This document shows positions 57,307 through 64,000 of a stretch of DNA of 64,000 nt, piece by piece. Within the stretch, counting starts at the first letter, position 1, and each line of letters begins with the position of its first letter. Origin of the DNA: Chloranthus sessilifolius. Taxonomy: Eukaryota; Streptophyta; Magnoliopsida; Chloranthales; Chloranthaceae. The notes beneath the pieces were generated by a model. It was not told the origin of the DNA. It saw only the letters and a list, made by a program, of their open reading frames with translations, and did not search any database. Location: positions 76,821,301 to 76,885,300 of the forward strand of contig CM037592.1 in assembly GCA_021018995.1 (NCBI GenBank), given 5' to 3'. A program made the position numbers and the translations under genes.

Positions 57307-58309
57307 AAAACTTGTTGTTGTTCTAAGTGTGCATGATTTATTTGTATTTTGAAAATAGGTTTGCAAATGATAAATTATACTGAATCTAGAAAATTAAAAA
57401 GAATAAGAAATATCAGCACAGAGAGAAATTAATTAACCTGCAAGATCAGGGCCAATTGTAGCAAGTTTTAAATGTAAGTGAGTAAAAGATCGTCCATAGG
57501 GAATTGATTTAAAATGAATGGTAAACCTCCAGATCTGAGCTACCAGATCTGGCCTCTAATCCTATCTACAAAGCGAATAAGATGAGAGGTTGAATTTGTC
57601 ACATTAACTAAATTATCTAAAAGTAGAATTTAAACTAAGTGATCCAGATCCGAGTTGGGGGAATTGGATGTAAAATTAATAAGAATGGAGAAATAATAGT
57701 TGACTTAAGCTTAGTAACTGATTACAGAATGAGAACTAGTGTAGCATAGTCGAGAAAGTATCCAAATCTTCATCTGGCTACCAGCTCAGATGTAAGAGAA
57801 AATAATCCAACTCAAGGATTAGGATTGAGTTGAACTTATGGCTATGATTCATCCACTGTCATGGACACAGATCATCCAATAGTCTTCAATCCAAATTCTT
57901 GATTCAGAACATGAGCACCACTACAAATGCTGTAAGAAATTAGGTTACCAACGCTGATTCTCACAGGGATAATGAATTAAGGGAAATTGCTTTAAAAATA
58001 GTAAATCTAAAGGAGTCTAATGAGTAAGGAGATCACAAGGAACCCTCAACATGAATCCGATTGAGAACGCACTATTAAAAGCAACATTTTCAAATCCACC
58101 ATTACAATTACAGAGCACATCTTAAACAGCTCTCGGATTTGTAGTCTTGAATGCAATTTTGACTTGAATTACATAAGTATCTCACAGTTCTCAGTTACAA
58201 ACAAAAGCTAGGCTATTACAGAGGTTTCAGACAAGCTATCTGAATTGGAAATGGGGCAGCAGAAATGAAACTCAAACTCTGGATACCCAAATTGGGCAAA
58301 TAGTTCGTC

Positions 58310-58452
58310 TATTTATAGTTTTTCCCCAAGTCTATTTTAGATGCGTATTAACCAATTAGAATTGGTTAGATCCATATCAGCCAATAGGAGTCGAGCACAA
58401 GGATCCAGATCTGTTCTGGCCAATCAGAACTGGTTGATCTGGTTCAGCCAAT
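58310..58452 (-). promoter_or_regulatory. Element 3 LTR promoter: TATA box with CCAAT-box cluster
   Basis: TATAAATA (58310-58317) is preceded on the coding strand, within about 140 nt, by five ATTGG/CCAAT words (+ strand CCAAT at 58352, 58381, 58420 and 58448; one inverted at 58361). CCAAT boxes bind NF-Y factors. The cluster is kept in the other LTR (45842-45984). Confidence 0.6.
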
Positions 58453-58649
58453 CAGGTGACAGAAGCATCAATTCTGTTATGTAATTCAAAAATCTGTTTA
58501 AGCTTCTAGAAGTTCCCACCAAGTAATTTCATCTTTGGGTGTACACATGGAATGGAATATACTTTTGGTTCGTGCTTAGAATCTTCCGAAATGTCCTTGG
58601 GTTTTTTAAATGCATTGGGGCGCATGCAAAGATTACTGAATTGCCCTTG

Positions 58650-58925
58650 CAGATGTTGGGAATCTTCATAATACCATTTCGCACAGTTTGGAGAACTTTT
58701 TGCAAGGTACTGTAACTTCTGAAGCTCTTTTCGCACAGATCTGGTGCTATTCGCAAGGAGTTCTCTTCTTTTCGAATAGGTCAGGAATCCTTTCGAATAG
58801 TTCAGGTGCTCTTCGAAAACTAAGCCTGGAGCTTTTAGTTCTTTTCGCAAAGTTCAGGTTCTTTTCGAATAGTTCAGGAATCCTTTCGAATAGCATTTTG
58901 TAATGCATTCTTCTGTTCGAATAGC
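58650..58925 (-). repeat. TTCGAA/TTCGCA word cluster in the element 3 LTR
   Basis: Words such as CTTTTCGAATAGTTCAGG, CTTTTCGCA and GTTCGCAAGG recur about ten times at irregular spacing. The same cluster is in the left LTR (46040-46450). Related TTCGAAAAG words fill the pol-env spacer (51190-51460). Confidence 0.75.
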
Positions 58926-59185
58926 TCCAAACCTCTTTCCAGGTTGAAACCAGGCCTTTGTCCTCTTTAGTTTAGGCATTTTGACAGCCAATGAGGTTGT
59001 CCCTTCTTCTTCCCCTAGATTAACATGAGTCATCATCTTTTTGGCACTTTTAAGCTGCTTTCAGGGTTAAGCCTGCCTTTATTGTTAGCTGTAAAATAAA
59101 TGCTAAAAACACTTATTTAGTACTCTCAAAGGTCTATCAAGACTCAGGTTAAGGGGTGGAAAGTGGTATTTTTCAATTCTCAACA

Positions 59186-59190
59186 AGTAG
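59186..59190. repeat. Target site duplication AGTAG, right copy
   Basis: It matches 45310-45314 on the other side of element 3. Confidence 0.88.
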
Positions 59191-59704
59191 ACAAAAAAGC
59201 ATCCCTAAAAATGATAATATCCTTTGCTATCCCATTTTAAAGTTGGGCATTTCTTTCAATAAATCCCTTCCCTGAAAATGAAAAAGTGTGTACATATACA
59301 AAAAAAAAGAGAGGAAGTAGAATTGCTATCAAAAAATCAAAAGAATCAGAAAAGCGAAACCTAAAAAAAAAGAAAGATAAAACAAAGAAAAAAGAAAAAA
59401 TATATGGGGCATGTATAGTAAAATCCCCCAAGGAAGAAGTGTGTTGTGAAAAATTGAGCCCTTTTTAGCCTACCATACCTTCAAATCCTAACTTAACCTA
59501 TGGCCAAGCTACACCCTAAAGAAAGCCCTCTCTTTTAGGTTCACAAGCAGTCATAGTATCTGTTAAGTCAACATGAGCTGAGTTGTGAGATGACACCAAA
59601 ACCCCATCTGGCTGGCTATGACGGAATCAACGTCTATGTCGTGACTTTTAAAGAGAGTAAAAAGAAAAAAATAATAAAATAAAAATGCAAGCTCAAAGCA
59701 AGAT

Positions 59705-59847
59705 GGACGTGGTGAAAACTTGAAAGGGCACTACGGGTAAAAATAATGAGTTTGTGCGGACCAGGTGAAAACCTGAAAGGGTGCTTTGGGTAAGAGAGCT
59801 AAACCCATGGACGTGGTGAAAACCCGAACGGGTGCCACGGGTAAAAA
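59705..59847 (+). repeat. Three imperfect copies of a GGTGAAAACCYGAARGGGTGC unit
   Basis: Copies begin near 59705, 59763 and 59810 (48-58 bp apart). Each reads GGTGAAAACYYGAA, then GGG, a variable word and GGGTAA. Confidence 0.75.
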
Positions 59848-60293
59848 GAGGGCAAAACGGGCACGACGAACCCACCTTGGGCGTTGTGAACAAAGGAGTT
59901 TTAAAAGAAAAAAATTAAAAAGAAGAAAGGTTTGAAATGATTAATAAATCAGATGGTGGAAGAGCCCTCTTAGTTACTCCCCCTGTTACCCTTTTTTAGG
60001 TCGCTCATGTTAGTTCAAATTGGGGCCCGACCAGAATTGTCATAGTGAAACTGCTTTGTCAAACATATGACTCAAGGCAAGGAGAAAGGTTTGACTCAAT
60101 CCGAAGGGATTGACGTTCCGGTCTTGGTAAAGCTGTTGAAACTCACCCAAGATCCGACTACTTAAACGGCGTTCGACCATGCTCAAAAGGGGACCCGAGA
60201 TCTCACCCGTTGATTAAGGCACCACACCAAAAAAAGAAAAAAGCAAAAACAAAAGAACATAAAAATGAAGAAAAATCTAAATACAAAAAAATA

Positions 60294-60490
60294 ATATATA
60301 TTTCTACTCTTTTCCATATGTACAGCATCGTACTTCAATTTCAAAAAATGAAGAAAAAGAACAAAAAAATTCAATCAATCAAAAATCCAAAAAATATATA
60401 TACATGTATCCCCACTTTCTTTATGTCCACGTATATATGTACAGCATCATACTTCTATCTCAAAATAAAGAAAAAGAATAAAAAAAATAT
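60294..60490 (+). repeat. Two copies of a 119-bp A-rich unit
   Basis: TATGTACAGCATC begins at 60317 and at 60436. Each is followed by TACTTC, then an A-rich stretch with AAGAAAAAGAA. Confidence 0.75.
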
Positions 60491-61632
60491 CTGAAAATGA
60501 AAATCCAAAATATATATAAATCTTGAAAATTGAAAATGTGTAGGTAAATGTTTATTTCTCCTTTTGTTTATTAAGATTCATATTGTTACCTATATAAACA
60601 AAAAAGAGACTGATATTTTCTCGAGATGTGTAGGAACATCAAATGGACCAAAGCCGCTAAGCTATCAACCTCTCAACGATGGATGGATCAGATGAAACAT
60701 CTCACCACCGACGTCCAATCTATTCAAAAGAAAAGAAGAAGAAGAAAATTATTTTGAAAAAGAAAAAAAGATAACTATATTTTTGTGGTACTTGCCCCAT
60801 GCACAGCTACGAACATGCGTGCTCCAATGTGATAAAATGTCAATATTTTATCGACAACATAGTTGTGCTACATTAATGTCCTGAGTCTAAGATTCGCCTT
60901 GGATCTTTGGATCCTACTTTAAAGTAGGAACACCGGTGTCAATCCCAGTCAAATAGTCAATTTTTCAATCAAGTCTACTCCACTGCTAAATCTTTGCGAT
61001 AAGCGCTCTATTTTTGGATTCATGTCAACTTAAGTGTCTTAAGCTTAAGATTCCTCAGAGGAAGGTCAATTGTTGGTTAAAACTAACCTGTCAAAAAGGA
61101 AATTACCTATCGAATGACTATATTCAAATATGCATTTTGAACAGCTCATTTTAGGGTGCATGCTTAAAACCTGCATTTGTATGGTATTCCTGTAAAGTGT
61201 ACGCCTTACGTCTAGGTATCCGTTGGATGGTCATTTGTTCTCGTAAATTATACCCGAACAGGTTCTGGGTTAGGACTTCCATTCCCCTTTGTTTTATCTA
61301 CCCCTAATGAGTGCATGTTTTTGCATAATTGTTAGATAATAAGATCATCGTTGATGGAGACCAAGATTGAGTGCCTCCTTCCGTAGGCACCCAATTTTTG
61401 CCGGATTTGTTTAATTTTATTTGAAGATGGATACTCGGGGTCTTTGATCTAACATGATTCGGATGATCAAACGGCATGAGCGAATGCCGGCAATGGGGCA
61501 CGCGTAGAGGCGATGTAAAGGAACCCTAAGGAGGTCAGTTTCCAATTTTGAAGAGAGGATGAAATTTTTTTTTCGAAAATATGCTCTACTGCCCGAACTC
61601 GGGCTATTTAAATTGGCTCCTCAGTCAGGCTT

Positions 61633-61701
61633 GGCGCAACTAATAGTTGTGCCAGACAATTTTGGGGCCTCTTTTGGCTTGGCACAACTAATAGTTGTGC
61701 C
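61633..61701. repeat. Pair of near-identical hairpins
   Basis: Arms GGCACAACT and AGTTGTGCC around AAT occur at 61681-61701. The same with one G in place of A in the left arm is at 61633-61653. The copies are exactly 48 bp apart, and each is preceded by GGCTT. Confidence 0.85.
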
Positions 61702-62287
61702 AGCCACTCGCAGGCCGGGTCTTTGGGCCTGGTGCGGATCAAATACACAGCCCGGTACCCTCCTCTCGTTGTTTTGTTCCCTCGACAGATGCACGCGCCC
61801 CCAAACAGTGTGTCGATCCTCATTCGACTTACTTGAAAAGCCGTGCTAAGAATAAAATGGACCGAGAGCAATAGGCATCCCGATCCTACATAGATGATGT
61901 CAGCACTTAAGAATTCTGCCTATGCTCATGCTTACAGACCCATTTGGGGGATGTAACTGCTCTTGAGCCTGTGAGAAAATTAACCCCTCAACAAAACCTT
62001 TATGAGAGCATGCCCTGCAAAGTTTTTGGGTCTGAACTTGAATGCATTATGTATGACCTATAACCTAATTTTTGACCTGAGGATGGGCTCAGTGCTGGCA
62101 CACACTTGTGCAATTTTCTGTGGTTGTAAACTGATTGGAAGTGTTGTGCATTCATGAAAAGTTTATACTGTTCTGTGCAACCAATGGATTAAATTTCTTT
62201 TATGATTACTGATTCAAGAGTAAACTAAGTCTGCCCCTTTACTGCTCACTGGATGATATTGCACTTTTGTTAACTATTTCATTGAAG

Positions 62288-62457
62288 AAGTTTGTGGGTG
62301 TCTTCACTGAAAACCCTCAGGAGACTTCACTCCTCCACTAGGGATCACCTAGGGGTTTAAGGCTTGGTACATATGCTAAATGTATCTGTGCTCCCTACGA
62401 AAGTGGCATTTAATTTTTATAGTAGGTTTAATGTAGCTTTGCTAAGGGACTAGCAAA
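62288..62457 (+). other. Conserved stem-loop block next to the polypurine tract (element 4)
   Basis: It matches the inverted sequence of 3686-3850: GAAAACCCTCAGGAGACTTC, CTAGGGATCACCTAG and GGTACAT/ATGTATC around ATGCTAA (62366-62386). The last stem has weakened at one or two pairs. Confidence 0.6.
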
Positions 62458-62474
62458 GATTAGGTTTGGGGGTG
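62458..62474 (+). other. Polypurine tract of element 4
   Basis: GATTAGGTTTGGGGGTG lies directly before the LTR start TGTTAAGACC. Confidence 0.88.
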
Positions 62475-64000
62475 TGTTAAGACCTAAAAAGTACCACTTT
62501 TCACCCCTTAACTTAACCTTTGATTAGACCCATAGCCACCTAATAAGTTCTTGTAAAGTGTTTTATGTAGGTAATAACCTGATGAAATAAGGCGGGAATC
62601 CTGCTAAGGAGCGGTTTTAGCACGAAGTCCTCGGAAGGATTCCAAGCTGAGCATCCCAAGACTCTCTACATGCAGATGATTGATCAAGAGCTTGAAGCAA
62701 TAAAGCACGCCTCATGAAGCTCAAGAGTAGAACACATCGCTTGATTCAGCGAGACCTCTCTCAACCTCCCACGCTCAGAATGCATGAGAAGAGAGCGCGA
62801 TGCATGGGATGCAATTATCAGAAGAGAACTCCTCGCGCAATTATCGCGCCATTCAAGAAGAAAGCATCCTTGCAAAGGCAAAGCCATCCTCATGAAGATC
62901 AATTAAGACATGGAACCTCGCGCAGTTCAAAACTCATTAAAGCCTCGTGAGGTAACTCGTGAAGCCCAGTGAAGAGAAGTGCTCGCAAAGTTCTTGCGCT
63001 ATTCAAATCTGTCCTCGCGAAGATCAACCCAGCGATCACGCAGCTACCTCGCGAGTGCTTGAACTCCAACCCCGCGACATCTGAGGCTTTGATGTCTACT
63101 CAACCTTGCGACTGCCTGAAGAGCAAACCAAGCCAACCTCACGACGGTTGAAGTTTCAATATCAAATCATCCTAGCGAAGAGTAAGAGCTACCACGCAAA
63201 AAGTCTAGGAAATAATGGCTACCTACCGAAGCTCTGAACCTCAACTTCCATCTCTTCAGTAGAGGACCTTCTGGGAATTTCCAGTGATTAGGGCACGCAC
63301 TCCCATGCTTAAATCTCCATGCACGCGCCCCAAGGCATCGAAGGATCACTATTCAGCCACGTGGCATCATTAAAATTAGGGTTTCCTAAGCCTAATGCGC
63401 TGCCACACCACTGCTATAAATCCCCATGGAGGGCTTGGACGATTTAATCTAGCTACATCCTGGAATAGCTGGGAACACATCTCATTTCTTGGAGACTTGA
63501 TCTGAGATTGTTTTTCTTTTCTTTTTATAGCAGTAAGTAGTTTTCTTTTTCTTTTTTCCTTCTCTCCATAGTCCAGCACTTGCTGGCTATGTCTTTGTAT
63601 GTTTTTTGAACTAGATCAATGGATGATTTGTAATAGGATTTGTACTCTGTAGGATTTGTGTTTGAATGTGAGATGCTCTGTGCAAGGTTGCTGCCTTGTG
63701 ATTCGCCATTGCTTTGGCTGTGTTTCAAAGCAATGGAGGACTGATTCTAAGGGCCATTCAAATCCAAGTGACCTGTGTGTCTGGGCTATCATGGTCCTAT
63801 ACAGCCTTAGCCCCACCACAGGACCCACTAGATCTGAAATCCCCATGGGAGCTTGAGCTGGTAGCCTGGTGACCATGGTGGTGGCAGCGATATTCTTGTT
63901 TTGTCTTAGGCTCCGTGAGGAGGATAGCCTCTGGGATAGTCTGTGACCATTTGAGTAGACAGGTTATAGCCTTAGGGTGATTCTAATCCACCGATCCAAG
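62475..64000 (+). repeat. Element 4 3' LTR, continues past the window
   Basis: It begins TGTTAAGACC, the inverted match of the element 1/2 LTR end. A CG-rich region (62820-63190) is full of CTCGCG, GCGAAG and CTCACGA-type words. The part after 63540 matches the middle of the element 1 LTR in inverse. No LTR end is reached. Confidence 0.92.
63376..63422 (+). promoter_or_regulatory. Element 4 LTR core promoter
   Basis: TTAGGGTTT (63376-63384) is followed by TATAAATC (63415-63422). This is the same telo-box-then-TATA order as in elements 1 and 2. Confidence 0.55.

Larger units (their letters stand above)
45315..59185 (-). mobile_element. Element 3: Athila-like element of a second family
   Basis: It is flanked by AGTAG on both sides (45310-45314 and 59186-59190). 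The LTRs start TGTTGTTGTTCT and end CAACA, unlike elements 1 and 2. The internal order is the same: PBS, gag, protease, RT, RNase H, integrase, spacer, env-position ORF and polypurine tract. Gag-pol from 57122 to 51606 stays in one frame, with in-frame stops but no net frameshift. The protein motifs differ from element 1 throughout, though they align over the whole of pol. Confidence 0.93.
57313..59185 (-). repeat. Element 3 5' LTR (1873 bp)
   Basis: It starts TGTTGTTGTTCTAAG and ends TTCTCAACA. It contains the promoter (58310-58452), a cluster of TTCGAA/TTCGCA words (about 58650-58925) and, at 57451-57922, the block missing from the other LTR. Confidence 0.93.
59191..61890 (+). mobile_element. 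Tat-like element, segment 3: noncoding 3' region, probably including LTR sequence
   Basis: It continues the Tat flank after element 3. It holds no coding remnant that I recognise. It contains a GGTGAAAACCYGAA-type repeat (59705-59847), very A-rich DNA with a 119-bp repeat (60230-60500), and a TATTTAAA word (about 61604) next to two hairpins (61633-61701). The start and end of any 3' LTR could not be fixed because no second copy is in the window. The right border with element 4 is near 61890. Confidence 0.6.
61893..64000 (+). mobile_element. Element 4: 3' end of an Athila-like element on the plus strand
   Basis: GATGTCAG followed by GCCTATGCTCATGCTT and GTAACTGCTCTTGAGC is the inverted counterpart of the 3' noncoding DNA in elements 0-2. 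A divergent stretch (62000-62280), the stem-loop block, the polypurine tract and the LTR follow. Only about 580 bp of internal sequence are left. The rest is replaced by Tat-like sequence, either because Tat inserted here or through deletion. Confidence 0.85.

Noticed and set aside
59191-61890. Host gene or exon between elements
   Set aside because: Frames are short, A-rich or interrupted, with no domain resemblance; the segment is better explained as the noncoding 3' part of the Tat element.

Overview
The window is plant repeat DNA, made almost entirely of LTR retrotransposons inserted into one another. I see no host gene, no intact coding sequence and no structural RNA gene. The organism is a flowering plant. 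The coding remnants belong to the plant-specific Athila and Tat branches of Ty3/gypsy (Metaviridae), and the primer binding sites match the 3' end of plant tRNA-Asp. The species cannot be named from this sequence. Dense nesting and heavy nonsense decay suggest heterochromatin, possibly pericentromeric.

Layout. (a) 1-1554 is the end of an unidentified LTR carrying a phased array of the 12-bp palindrome TCGATTAATCGA. (b) 1555-2313 is the 3' tip of an Athila-like element on the minus strand (element 0). At a TGA microhomology it is fused to (c) element 1 (2314-17601, minus): a truncated 3' LTR, 3' noncoding DNA, an env-position ORF, a pol-env spacer, pol, gag, PBS and a 5' LTR. (d) 17602-20817 is a plus-strand Tat-like pol fragment with RT, RNase H, archaeal-type RNase H and integrase. 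Its integrase is split by (e) element 2 (20818-44946, minus), flanked by the duplication GACTC. Element 2 holds two fused internal regions (2A and 2B) between one LTR pair. (f) 44947-45314 resumes the Tat integrase C-terminus and its 3' flank. (g) Element 3 (45315-59185, minus, target duplication AGTAG) is a second Athila-like family. (h) 59186 to about 61890 is the remaining noncoding Tat 3' region. (i) From about 61893 to the window end lies the 3' end and 3' LTR of a plus-strand Athila-like element (element 4).

The Athila-like elements encode, in order, gag (capsid and CCHC zinc knuckle), protease, reverse transcriptase, RNase H, integrase, and then a separate ORF at the envelope position. 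That last ORF shows no envelope features: it is lysine-rich at the N-terminus, Pro/Ser/Thr-rich in the middle and acidic at the end. The spacer in front of it resembles the element's own LTR promoter. Both carry a CG-centred motif array (TCGCGA type in elements 1 and 2, TTCGAA type in element 3), and elements 1 and 2 have a telo-box (AAACCCTA) in both places. This suggests a second promoter.

The main observations are: motif arrays shared between LTR and spacer; a set of stem-loops beside the polypurine tract, one with compensatory base changes; the double-internal chimera of element 2; the phased palindrome array at 551-965; and the decay pattern of element 3, whose gag-pol frame is broken by stop codons but not by any net frameshift.
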